DNA of 42,673 bases from an uncultured Clostridia bacterium (lineage in GTDB: Bacteria; Bacillota; Clostridia; Oscillospirales; CAG-272). Numbering within the stretch: the first letter of the stretch is position 1; each line of letters begins with the position of its first letter. The position numbers and the translations under genes are program-made. This document shows positions 23,394 through 31,877 of this stretch, piece by piece. Under the pieces are notes generated by a model. That model had not been told where the DNA came from. It worked only from the letters and a program-made list of their open reading frames with translations, and ran no database searches. The stretch is from the NCBI GenBank assembly GCA_944381085.1, contig CALWJX010000022.1, positions 1 through 42,673 on the forward strand, in the 5' to 3' direction.

Positions 23394-23425
23394 AATGAGC
23401 GGGTTTGATTTGAAACCCGTTCATT
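23394..23425 (+). other. strong hairpin between citrate synthase and the ABC exporter
   Basis: A 13-bp stem with one G-U pair (23394-23406 with 23413-23425) and a 6-nt loop. No T-run follows, so it may be a processing or attenuation structure and not a standard terminator. Confidence 0.5.
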
Positions 23426-23477
23426 ATAAATGTCTGCATACGCTTTTGTATGTTTTGTTTGGATTTGGAGAATTGCC

Positions 23478-25241
23478 GTGAGTTTTATATGGAAATATCT
23501 GAAGCCGTACAGCTTTATAATGTCGATTGGAATGTTGATAAAAATCGCCGGTTCAGTGGTTGAACTGGCGTTGCCTTACATATTGAGCCATATTATTGAC
23601 AATGTAGTGCCGATGTGCAAATCAACAGACGACGTGTATATGATTGTTATATGGGGAATTGTAATGGTGGTATGCTCCGTCCTTGCGTTCTGGTGGAATG
23701 TGCTTGCCAACAGAATGGCGTCAAAGGTGGCGCGCGACGCCGCAAGACAGATAAGACATGATTTGTTTGACGCTACCATGCACCTGTCAGCTTCAAAAAC
23801 CGACGAGTTTACGATTCCAAGCCTTGAGTCCCGTCTCACGTCGGATACTTACAACATACATCAGTTTCTCGGAATGATGCAGAGACTGGGTGTGCGCGCC
23901 CCTATCCTGCTTGTGGGCGGGCTTGCGATATCTCTGACGCTTGACCCTATGCTTACGCTTGTAATGGCGTCTATCATGCCTTTTATCGGAGTTACGGTCT
24001 GGCTTGTGTCAAAAAAGGGGATACCTCTTTATAAGGAGTCTCAGAAAGCCGGAGACAGCATGGTTCGTGTCGTAAGAGAGGATTCTCAGGGAATCAGAGT
24101 AATCAAGGCGCTTTCCAAAAAGGATTACGAAAAAGAGAGATACGACCGAGTCAACCGTCAGCTTGTGACCGTAGAGAAAAAGGCGGCGGTCACCATGGCG
24201 GCTACCAACCCCATAATAAATATCTTTTTGAATATCGGTATTGTGCTTGTAATTCTTGTGGGAGCTTTCAGAGTTGACAGCGGGCTGTCACAGGCAGGTA
24301 AGATAATCGCGTTTATCTCATATTTTACCCTGATATCAAACGCTATGCTGGCTATAACAAGAATTTTTGTTATGTACTCAAAGGGCGCGGCGTCCGCTTC
24401 GCGTATATCGGAGGTTATAGAGACGAGCAGGGAATTGGCTGAAGAAAATTTGCGCAGGGAAAACGCGGCGCGTGCCCGCGGGGAAAAATCGGAAGAAAGC
24501 GGCAAAGCGCATATTGTCTTTGACAATGTTTGTTTCTCATATAACGGAAGCGCGCAAAACCTTGAAAATATCAGCTTTTCGTTGAGGCGCGGAGAATCTT
24601 TGGGTATAATCGGAGCCACCGGAAGCGGAAAATCCACGCTTATTAAATTGCTTATGAGAATGTACGATTGCGGCAGCGGGAAGATATATATAGACGGCAG
24701 GGATGTGCGGTGTTTCGATGAGTCGGAGCTGAGTTCAATGTTCGGTTCAGCCATGCAGAACGACTTCGTTTACGCCGATACGATTGAGGAAAATATAAAA
24801 TTCGGCCGTGATATTTCACATGAGGACGTTGTCCGCGCGGCAAAGATTGCCCAGGCCGAGGAGTACATAGAAAAATTTGACGACAAATATGAGCATCATG
24901 TCACGTCCAAGGGAACAAATATAAGCGGAGGACAAAAGCAAAGATTGCTGATTGCCCGCGCCGTGGCAAATAATCCCGAAATACTGATTCTTGACGACTC
25001 GTCTTCCGCGCTTGACTATAAGACCGATTCAAATCTGCGCCGCGCGATCAAGGAAAATATGAACGGAGTCACAAGTATTATTGTCGCGCAGAGAGTAAGT
25101 TCCGTCATGTACTGCGATCTTATTCTGGTGCTTGACGAGGGCAAAGTTATAGGGTCGGGAAAGCATGATTACCTCATGGAAAACTGTGAAGTATACAGAC
25201 AGATAAGTGACTCTCAGTTGGGAGGTGCTTTGATTGACTGA
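23478..25241 (+). CDS. heterodimeric ABC exporter, half with degenerate ATP site
   Basis: The 588-residue half-transporter has six membrane spans (about residues 5-300) and one ATP-binding domain. Walker A is GATGSGKS (379-386), the signature is ISGGQ, and Walker B ends LILD506-D507. The catalytic glutamate is replaced by D507, the usual mark of the non-hydrolysing site in BmrCD, LmrCD or TM287/288 exporters. It probably exports drugs, peptides or lipids together with the next gene's product. GTG 23478 is preceded at 7 nt by TTGGAG; the open frame back to ATG 23430 lacks such a site. It overlaps the partner gene by 8 nt. Confidence 0.93.
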   Translation: MSFIWKYLKPYSFIMSIGMLIKIAGSVVELALPYILSHIIDNVVPMCKSTDDVYMIVIWGIVMVVCSVLAFWWNVLANRMASKVARDAARQIRHDLFDATMHLSASKTDEFTIPSLESRLTSDTYNIHQFLGMMQRLGVRAPILLVGGLAISLTLDPMLTLVMASIMPFIGVTVWLVSKKGIPLYKESQKAGDSMVRVVREDSQGIRVIKALSKKDYEKERYDRVNRQLVTVEKKAAVTMAATNPIINIFLNIGIVLVILVGAFRVDSGLSQAGKIIAFISYFTLISNAMLAITRIFVMYSKGAASASRISEVIETSRELAEENLRRENAARARGEKSEESGKAHIVFDNVCFSYNGSAQNLENISFSLRRGESLGIIGATGSGKSTLIKLLMRMYDCGSGKIYIDGRDVRCFDESELSSMFGSAMQNDFVYADTIEENIKFGRDISHEDVVRAAKIAQAEEYIEKFDDKYEHHVTSKGTNISGGQKQRLLIARAVANNPEILILDDSSSALDYKTDSNLRRAIKENMNGVTSIIVAQRVSSVMYCDLILVLDEGKVIGSGKHDYLMENCEVYRQISDSQLGGALID

Positions 25242-27033
25242 CAATAATATAAAAGCGCGCCGCAAGAGCAGGCGCGGTGTTTTGCTAAGAGTCTGTAAAT
25301 ATCTCTTCGCGCACAAATGGCTGCTTGCGCTTGCTTTCTTTTTGATGGTGACCTCGAATGTGCTCGCGCTTGTGGGACCGTATCTGTCGGGAAAAGCGCT
25401 TGACGCAATTGAACTCGGCACAGGCTCGGTCGATATCGATACGGTTATAAAATACTGTATTCTGATGGCTGTAGTATATATCGTTTCGGGCGTGCTGTCA
25501 TATCTTTTGGCGGTGCTTATGGTGCATATAAGCCAGAAGATAACTTACAGCATGAGAAAAGAGCTGTTTGACCACCTGACAGAGCTTCCGGTCGGCTATT
25601 TCGACACGCATCAGACGGGTGATACGGTAAGTCACATATCATATGATATTGATACGGTAAACGCCTCTCTGTCAAACGACCTTTTGCAGATCTGCGCAAG
25701 TATAATTACTGTCGTGGGTTCTTTTGTGATGATGGTTAAAATCTCACCGGTCCTTTTGTCGGTGTTTTTGTTTACCGTTCCGGTTTCCATTATATTCACC
25801 AGATATAAGACCATACACATACGCCCGTATTTCAGAAGACGCTCGGCAAAACTCGGAGAATTGAACGGATATGCGGAGGAAATGCTTTCGGGTCAGAAGG
25901 CTATACGAGCTTATGGCAGGGAGGACGTCATTACCGGAAGGTTTGACGGTAAAAACGGGGAGGCATGTGACGCGTATTATGACGCAGATTATCACGGGGC
26001 GGTCATCGGTCCCGCGGTGAATTTCATAAATAATCTTTCAATTTCGTTTATCACAATGCTCGGCGGAATACTGTATATGCTTACATTGATAATGGGAGCC
26101 TCTCTGCATCCGATGCTGCGCGTGGCGCTGAGCGATGTGGGTACTTTTGTTCAGTACTCGAGGAAGTTCGCGGGTCCTATAAACGAGTTCGCAAACATAC
26201 TCAGTGAGATACAGTCCGCCACATCCGCCGCCGAAAGAGTATTTAATCTTATGGACGAGGCTCCGGAACCGCTTGACGCGGAGGACGCCGTGGTTTTGTC
26301 CGATGTACAGGGCAAAGTTGACATAGACCATGTGTATTTCGGGTATGTGCCGGGTAAAACCATAATCAAGGATTTCAACCTCAACTGCAAGCCCGGAAGT
26401 ACAATTGCTATAGTGGGGCCTACGGGCGCCGGGAAGACCACCGTTATAAATCTGCTGATGCGGTTCTACGACATAGACCGCGGAGCGATTTATGTGGACG
26501 GAAACGAGATAAGACAGGTCACGCGCGACAGTCTCAGACTTTCCTATACTATGGTATTGCAGGAAACCTGGCTTTTCTGCGGAACCGTGTATGAAAATAT
26601 AGCGTACGGCAGGATAGGTGCGACGAGAGAGGAAGTCATTGCCGCGGCGAAGGCGGCGAGGATACATTCGTATATCGAGACCTTGCCGGACGGCTACAAC
26701 ACGGTTTTGTCCGACGACGGCGTGAATATTTCAAAGGGGCAGAAACAACTGCTGACCATCGCGCGGGCGATGCTGTCGGATTCTCCGATGCTTATTCTTG
26801 ATGAGGCTACGTCAAATGTGGACAGCCGGACCGAAATACTTATAGGCGAGGCGATGAACGAGCTCATGAAAGGCCGTACCTGCTTTGTTATAGCGCACAG
26901 ACTTTCTACCATTCAGAACGCGGACCGTATTCTGGTTATCAGAAACGGAAATATTGAGGAGCAGGGCACACATGACGAGCTTATGAAAGCCAAAGGTTTT
27001 TATGCTTCTTTGTACAATGCCCAATTCGAGTAA
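25234..27033 (+). CDS. heterodimeric ABC exporter, half with catalytic glutamate
   Basis: The 599-residue partner has six membrane spans (about 15-320) and an ATP-binding domain. Walker A is GPTGAGKT (395-402), the Q-loop is LQETWLF, and Walker B is D523-E524 with the catalytic Glu intact. Its signature motif is altered to N498-ISKGQ, with K in place of G. The altered signature pairs with the Walker site of the preceding subunit that lacks the Glu, so both defects fall in one composite site and the other stays active. GGGAGGTG (25220-25227) serves TTG 25234, inside the end of the first gene. The substrate is unknown and no regulator is adjacent. Confidence 0.93.
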   Translation: MTDNNIKARRKSRRGVLLRVCKYLFAHKWLLALAFFLMVTSNVLALVGPYLSGKALDAIELGTGSVDIDTVIKYCILMAVVYIVSGVLSYLLAVLMVHISQKITYSMRKELFDHLTELPVGYFDTHQTGDTVSHISYDIDTVNASLSNDLLQICASIITVVGSFVMMVKISPVLLSVFLFTVPVSIIFTRYKTIHIRPYFRRRSAKLGELNGYAEEMLSGQKAIRAYGREDVITGRFDGKNGEACDAYYDADYHGAVIGPAVNFINNLSISFITMLGGILYMLTLIMGASLHPMLRVALSDVGTFVQYSRKFAGPINEFANILSEIQSATSAAERVFNLMDEAPEPLDAEDAVVLSDVQGKVDIDHVYFGYVPGKTIIKDFNLNCKPGSTIAIVGPTGAGKTTVINLLMRFYDIDRGAIYVDGNEIRQVTRDSLRLSYTMVLQETWLFCGTVYENIAYGRIGATREEVIAAAKAARIHSYIETLPDGYNTVLSDDGVNISKGQKQLLTIARAMLSDSPMLILDEATSNVDSRTEILIGEAMNELMKGRTCFVIAHRLSTIQNADRILVIRNGNIEEQGTHDELMKAKGFYASLYNAQFE

Positions 27034-27158
27034 GTCAATATATAATTTATACGAGGTGTGCGGCGGCAATTCATCGGCAAAATTTTTTTGTGGGGTGATT
27101 TTTCGGGAATTTCCGAACGCCGTATGCCTTGATTTTTATAAAAATTTGTGTTAAGCCG
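27034..27158. other. intergenic before the valS leader, nothing firm
   Basis: Contains a small TCGG/CCGA hairpin and A/T runs but no clear terminator for the ABC operon and no supported gene. Confidence 0.4.
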
Positions 27159-27187
27159 TTGACAAATATAACAAACAGTGTTATAAT
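27159..27187 (+). promoter_or_regulatory. sigma-A promoter of the valS T-box transcript
   Basis: Perfect TTGACA (27159-27164), 17 bp, perfect TATAAT (27182-27187), with TG at 27179-27180 as an extended -10. Confidence 0.92.
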
Positions 27188-27194
27188 ATATAAC

Positions 27195-27459
27195 AGAAAA
27201 TATCTGATGAACAAACGCGTCGATCGGAAGGAGTATGCCGCAAGCTTTTTTCAGAGAGTGGGAAACGGTGCAAACCCATAAAAGTCCGGCAGAAGGTCGT
27301 CCGTGAGCGGCGCGGATGAGCGCGGCTTTTGTGCCGTTTCAGTCCGCGACGGCAGGCACCGTTATAAGCCTTGAGTGACAGCATTGCTGAATTTAGGTTG
27401 TGCTGTAAGTCGGGTGGTACCGCGCATAAAGCGCCCTGATAAAACAGGGGCTTTTTTTG
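27195..27459 (+). ncRNA. T-box leader (tRNA-Val sensing) of valS
   Basis: This leader lets uncharged tRNA-Val switch on valS by preventing termination. Stem I shows the specifier-loop pattern: GGAGTAT on the 5' side and AGAAG-GTC-G on the 3' side. GTC at 27296-27298 is the likely valine codon. The AGAGAGTGGG and GGTGCAAACC distal motifs also lie in stem I. The T-box GGGTGGTACCGCG occupies 27412-27424; its TGGT bulge would pair with the ACCA end expected for tRNA-Val. The competing terminator is AGC(G)CCCTG with CAGGGGCT (27430-27451), followed by seven T. Confidence 0.95.
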
Positions 27460-27524
27460 TTTTTATGTTGGTATTAATTTATGTGTTTAGATTTTTTACT
27501 GTAAGGAAAGGCAGGATTTAGCTT

Positions 27525-30182
27525 ATGAATACCTATGAAGAATTGCCAAAAACGTACTCTCCTTCGGAGTTTGAGGACAGAATATATGAAAAGTGGTGTG
27601 AGAAGGGATATTTTACGCCGGATGTAAAAGATAATCGCCCCGCGTTTTCGGTGGTAATTCCACCTCCGAATGTCACGGGTCAGCTCCACATGGGTCATGC
27701 CCTTGACGAAACCCTTCAGGATATACTTGTAAGATACAAGAGAATGCAGGGATACAACACGCTTTGGGTCCCGGGAACCGATCATGCCGGGATAGCCACA
27801 CAGATCAAGGTCGAGGAAAGGCTGCGCGTCGAGGAGGAACTGACAAGATATGACCTGGGGCGCGATAAGTTTCTTGAGCGGGTATGGGCGTGGAAGGACA
27901 AGTATGAGAACAGAATATCCGGTCAGCTCAAAAAGCTCGGTTCCTCGTGTGATTGGAGCCGTCAGAGATTTACCATGGATGAGGGATGCTCGAGAGCGGT
28001 CAGAGAGGTTTTTGTAAATCTTTATGACAAGGGATTAATTTACAGAGGGCACAGAATCATAAACTGGTGTCCCAGTTGCCTTACCGCGCTTTCCGACGCG
28101 GAGGTTGAATACAAGGATCAGCCCGGATTTTTCTGGCACATCAAATATCCCATAAAGGGTGAGGACGGATATGTAGAGGTGGCTACCACCCGTCCCGAAA
28201 CAATGTTCGGAGATACCGCTGTAGCGGTAAATCCCGATGACGAGAACACAAAGCACCTGATTGGAAAAACCCTGATTCTGCCGATTGTGGGAAGGGAGAT
28301 ACCGGTAATCGCCGACGATTATGTTGAGATAGGCTTCGGAACCGGGTGCGTAAAGATAACTCCCGCGCACGACCCAAACGATTTCCTTGTGGGGCAGAGA
28401 CATAATCTTGAACAGATAAAGGTAATGAACGACGACGCCACAATGAACTCATACGCGGGCAAATATGAGGGATTGGACAGATACGAGTGTCGCAGACAGC
28501 TTGTGAGCGAGCTTGAACAAAAGGGTTTTCTTGTAAAAAAAGTTCCGCATGATCACAATGTGGGTGTGTGCTACAGATGCGGCACGACGGTCGAGCCGCT
28601 TACCTCGGACCAATGGTTTGTCAGAATGAAACCGCTTGCCGAGCCGGCGATAAAGGCGGTTGAGGACGGCTCAATAAAGTTTATTCCCGAACGCTTTTCC
28701 AAAAACTATTTCAACTGGATGAACAATATACTTGACTGGTGCATCTCCAGACAGCTGTGGTGGGGACACAGAATCCCCGCGTTTTACTGCCAGAGTTGCG
28801 GAGAGATGACAGTTTCCAAGGAGGATATAACCGTGTGCCCCAAGTGCGGCGGAAAGGTGGAGCAGGACAGCGATGTACTTGACACCTGGTTTTCCTCGGC
28901 GCTGTGGCCGTTTGAAACTCTGGGATGGCCGGACGATACCGAGGAACTGAGAAAGTATTATCCCACGAGCGTGCTTGTTACCGGTTACGATATTATAACC
29001 TTCTGGGTGTCAAGGATGATTTTTTCAGGGCTTGAACACATGGGACAGAAGCCTTTTTCAACGGTTTTCATTCACGGACTTGTGCGGGACGCTCAGGGCA
29101 GGAAGATGTCAAAGTCTCTCGGAAACGGAATAGACCCGCTTGAAATAATCAAGCAGTACGGTGCCGACGCGCTGAGGTTCGCGCTTGCGTCGGGAAACAG
29201 CCCCGGAAACGACATGCGCTTTTCGGACGAAAAGATAGAGGCGGCGAGAAATTTTGCAAACAAGCTTTGGAACGCGTCAAGATTTGTGCGTATGAACCTT
29301 ACCGTCGAGAGCGTGGAGCTTCCGTCTTCGGAAAAGCTTGCGCTTGAGGACAAGTGGATAATAGATAAATTCAACAGACTTGCCGCCAATGTAACCGGCG
29401 CGCTGGATAAGTTTGAGATAGGCGTGGCGCTTGCTCAGATATATGATTTCACATGGGACATATTCTGTGATTGGTATATTGAGCTTGTAAAGCCGAGACT
29501 CAATGATAAAGACAGCGACAGGGGCAGAATCTGTCAGAATGTTCTGGCGTATGTGCTTATCGGTACTCTCAAGCTTTTGCATCCATTTATGCCGTTTATC
29601 ACCGAGGAGATTTATCAGAGCCTGCCCCATGAGGCAGGCGACCCGGAGAGCATAATGATTTCATCATACCCCGAATATAGTGAGACATGCTGCTTTGAAC
29701 AGGAATCGGAACAGTTCTCAAGGGTTATTGACGCTATTAAGGCAATTCGTACCCGCCGCAGTGAGATGAATGTTCCTCCGTCGCGGAAGTCTAAAGTATT
29801 TATACAGACAAAGTACAGGTCATCTTTTTCGGATAATTGTTATCCGTTCTTTGTGTCGATGGCTTCGGCGTCTCAGGTATTGGTCGCGGATGAATTTTCA
29901 CCCGATGAGGTAAGCGCGGATAACGCGGTGCAGATAATCACCGATTCTGCCTCAATATATTTGCCGCTGGCGGACATCATAGATTTTGAAAAGGAAAAAG
30001 CAAGGCTTGAGACCGAGAAGAAAAAGCTGCTTTCGGAGATAGACAGACTTGAAAAGAAGCTTCAGAATCAGGGATTTGTCTCAAAAGCGCCCGCGTCCGT
30101 GGTGCAGGGCGAAAAAGCTAAGCTTGCCAGATATGCGGAAAATCTTGACGGAGTCAATTCCGCTCTTGAAAAACTGAACTGA
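27525..30182 (+). CDS. valS: valine--tRNA ligase
   Basis: This 885-residue class I synthetase charges tRNA-Val and edits threonine. The HIGH-type motif is PNVTGQLHMGHALDE (about 46-60) and the KMSKS motif is GRKMSKSLGNGIDP (near 526). Between them lie the CP1 editing domain with TTRPETMFGDTAVAVNP and two CxxC zinc-like knuckles (CQSCGE and CPKCGG, near 424-446). The C-terminus forms the valyl-specific coiled coil (about residues 820-885). Expression is under the T-box upstream. A purine-rich GTAAGGAAAGGCAGGA leads to ATG 27525. Length is normal for the family. Confidence 0.98.
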   Translation: MNTYEELPKTYSPSEFEDRIYEKWCEKGYFTPDVKDNRPAFSVVIPPPNVTGQLHMGHALDETLQDILVRYKRMQGYNTLWVPGTDHAGIATQIKVEERLRVEEELTRYDLGRDKFLERVWAWKDKYENRISGQLKKLGSSCDWSRQRFTMDEGCSRAVREVFVNLYDKGLIYRGHRIINWCPSCLTALSDAEVEYKDQPGFFWHIKYPIKGEDGYVEVATTRPETMFGDTAVAVNPDDENTKHLIGKTLILPIVGREIPVIADDYVEIGFGTGCVKITPAHDPNDFLVGQRHNLEQIKVMNDDATMNSYAGKYEGLDRYECRRQLVSELEQKGFLVKKVPHDHNVGVCYRCGTTVEPLTSDQWFVRMKPLAEPAIKAVEDGSIKFIPERFSKNYFNWMNNILDWCISRQLWWGHRIPAFYCQSCGEMTVSKEDITVCPKCGGKVEQDSDVLDTWFSSALWPFETLGWPDDTEELRKYYPTSVLVTGYDIITFWVSRMIFSGLEHMGQKPFSTVFIHGLVRDAQGRKMSKSLGNGIDPLEIIKQYGADALRFALASGNSPGNDMRFSDEKIEAARNFANKLWNASRFVRMNLTVESVELPSSEKLALEDKWIIDKFNRLAANVTGALDKFEIGVALAQIYDFTWDIFCDWYIELVKPRLNDKDSDRGRICQNVLAYVLIGTLKLLHPFMPFITEEIYQSLPHEAGDPESIMISSYPEYSETCCFEQESEQFSRVIDAIKAIRTRRSEMNVPPSRKSKVFIQTKYRSSFSDNCYPFFVSMASASQVLVADEFSPDEVSADNAVQIITDSASIYLPLADIIDFEKEKARLETEKKKLLSEIDRLEKKLQNQGFVSKAPASVVQGEKAKLARYAENLDGVNSALEKLN

Positions 30183-30202
30183 AAAGCTTTTCCGGAAAAA
30201 TT

Positions 30203-30589
30203 TTGATATTGCGCGCACTGCCGCCATATGAGGTTATCGAAGAAATAGAAGCGTTCAGGACAAAGCTAAATATTTACGACAGCATGGTATCGTACTCCGA
30301 GATTGTGGTGTCGGTCTCGGAGGTTGTCGAATACAGCAAAATTGAAGGCGGACAGAGCTTTAAAGACAGGATAGGCAAAGCGTTTACGGAAAGCTGGAAA
30401 AACTTTGGCGAGGGCTGTCAGGACTTTGCGGTATTTTTGGTAAGAGCGTTTCCGGTATTGCTTATCCTTGCGGTTGTCGCGGCAGTGATTGTAATTATCG
30501 TTTTGAGATCGTCCGGAAAGCGCAAACGGAAAATAAATAAATCCGAGTCGGAAAAAAATACCGATGAAACGAACGATAAGAAAAATTAA
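30203..30589 (+). CDS. DUF4349-like membrane fragment, probably N-terminally truncated
   Basis: The 128-residue reading has a helical start (IEAFRTKLNIYDSMVSYSEIVVSVSE), one membrane span near residues 82-103 and a charged cytoplasmic tail. This resembles only the C-terminal third of DUF4349 lipoproteins: the end of the coiled coil, the Y-S-x-I-x-V-x-E strand and the final membrane anchor. The signal peptide and the N-terminal domain are missing. The best start is TTG 30203 with a poor ribosome binding site, 20 nt after valS, and the frame is blocked further upstream inside valS. It is probably a remnant left when the gene's front was lost, though a small coupled gene is possible. Confidence 0.5.
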   Translation: MILRALPPYEVIEEIEAFRTKLNIYDSMVSYSEIVVSVSEVVEYSKIEGGQSFKDRIGKAFTESWKNFGEGCQDFAVFLVRAFPVLLILAVVAAVIVIIVLRSSGKRKRKINKSESEKNTDETNDKKN

Positions 30590-30622
30590 GATAAAGTTTG
30601 AATAATATAACGGGAAAGAATA

Positions 30623-31456
30623 ATGAATAAGTTGAGCAAAAAATATGTATTTCTTGACGTGGACGGAACGCTTGTTGACTTTAAGAGCCGCGTCGCGGAT
30701 TCGGCTGTGTCTGCTCTGAAGCAGGCGCGGAATAACGGTCATAAAATGATTATCGCCACAGGGCGTCAAAAATCCCAGATATATCCCTGGCTTCTCGAAA
30801 AAGTGCAATTTGACGGGATCATGGCTTCGTCGGGGGCGTATATTGAGTTTGACGGAAAGGTGATCTACGAAAATCACCCCACGAAGGAAAAGCTGTCGCA
30901 GGTGATAGACTTTTTCCACGAGTACAAAATTTCTTATTTTCTGCAAAGTAAGGATGCTTTGATAGTGGAAAAACAGTGCTTTGACGACATTATAGCTTAC
31001 ATGAGGATGAGAGGGAGCAGTGAGAGCGTAATAAAAAGCATATTTGAAAACACCGTCTTTACGGAGAACCCCAAGGAATGTACGTATGCAGAGAAAATAG
31101 CGTACTACAATGCCCCGTTCGGACTTGACGGTGTTAGAAAGGCGCTTGGAGATTATTTTTACGTAGTGGGATACAGCATAGGAGAGGCAAGCTCGGCGTA
31201 TCACGGCGAAATCACTTTTGACGGAATAAACAAAGGCGTCGGAATACAGAAATTTCTCGAAGCCGTAGGCGCTCCGGTATCGGACTCGATTGCGGTCGGA
31301 GACAGTGAAAACGATCTTGAGATGATAAAATACGCGGGAGTAGGCATTGCCATGGGAAACGGGTATGACGTGGTAAAGCAGGCGGCGGATTTTGTCACGA
31401 CCGATATTAACGAGGACGGGTTGCTCAACGCTTTTAAGACAATTGGTCTGATATGA
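30623..31456 (+). CDS. Cof-type HAD-superfamily phosphatase
   Basis: A 277-residue soluble hydrolase. HAD motif I is FLDVDGTL (about 10-17) with the nucleophile and acid Asp; motif II is IATGRQ; motif III is the KGVGIQKF lysine; motif IV is VGDSENDLEM (about 231-240). The large C2B cap between motifs II and III places it in the Cof/YidA group. Such enzymes remove phosphate from sugar phosphates, nucleotides or flavin precursors; the substrate here is not known. GGGAAAG precedes ATG 30623. It follows the DUF4349-like fragment by 33 nt and ends in a hairpin pair. Confidence 0.9.
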   Translation: MNKLSKKYVFLDVDGTLVDFKSRVADSAVSALKQARNNGHKMIIATGRQKSQIYPWLLEKVQFDGIMASSGAYIEFDGKVIYENHPTKEKLSQVIDFFHEYKISYFLQSKDALIVEKQCFDDIIAYMRMRGSSESVIKSIFENTVFTENPKECTYAEKIAYYNAPFGLDGVRKALGDYFYVVGYSIGEASSAYHGEITFDGINKGVGIQKFLEAVGAPVSDSIAVGDSENDLEMIKYAGVGIAMGNGYDVVKQAADFVTTDINEDGLLNAFKTIGLI

Positions 31457-31486
31457 CATCGGCGTTGATGTCAGTCTATAAAATTT

Positions 31487-31521
31487 ATCCGACGGATTTT
31501 GAAATCCGCCGGATATTTTTT
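31487..31521 (+). terminator. terminator after the HAD phosphatase gene
   Basis: ATCCG-A-CGGATTT (31487-31499) pairs with AAATCCG-C-CGGAT (31502-31514) with one mismatch, followed by A and six T. A smaller TGACATC/GATGTCA hairpin (31454-31473) overlaps the stop codon just before it. Confidence 0.85.
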
Positions 31522-31692
31522 AAGAAAAGAATATTGAATCGACGGGCTATATAAAAACTATTAAATATTATTCGGGCTTTCGGGTTGTGTTTTTTTGGCG
31601 TCGATGAAAATAAAAATAAAATTCACGTATGTTTCCGCTGTAATTAAATGATTAAGACAGGCATATATTTAACCGTAAGGCTTGTTTTTCAA
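31522..31692. other. intergenic, nothing recognised
   Basis: AT-rich sequence between the terminator and repeat copy D. I see no convincing promoter for the ATPase gene, although one must lie here or in the repeat if the terminator is efficient. Confidence 0.4.
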
Positions 31693-31788
31693 TAAGGGGC
31701 TAAGCCCCGTCATTAAATTTTTTCAGTGGGAGATTGTATCTCCCCACCGAAAAAATCAAGTGGCAAGATATCTTAATTTAGTTATATT
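31693..31788 (+). repeat. dispersed intergenic repeat, copy D (best-formed copy)
   Basis: Order: GGGGC-TAA-GCCCC hairpin; ATTAAATTTTTTC; a stem GTGGGAGA with TCTCCCCAC around loop TTGTA; CGAAAAAATCAAGT; GGCAAGATATCTTAATTTAGTTATA. The T-run before and A-run after the central stem also pair, giving a long hairpin. It lies between the HAD terminator and the ATPase gene. Confidence 0.8.
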
Positions 31789-31877
31789 GAAGACAAGCAC
31801 AATAAAAAGATTGTACGCATGTTTTGGCATTTAAGGAGGGGATTGATATAAACAGGACACTTAAATCCGATAAAGAC

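Noticed and set aside
30266..31459. 397-codon open frame on the minus strand opposite the HAD phosphatase gene
   Set aside because: It mirrors two real plus-strand frames, has no ribosome binding site, and its Arg/Tyr/His-rich composition is typical of an antisense shadow.
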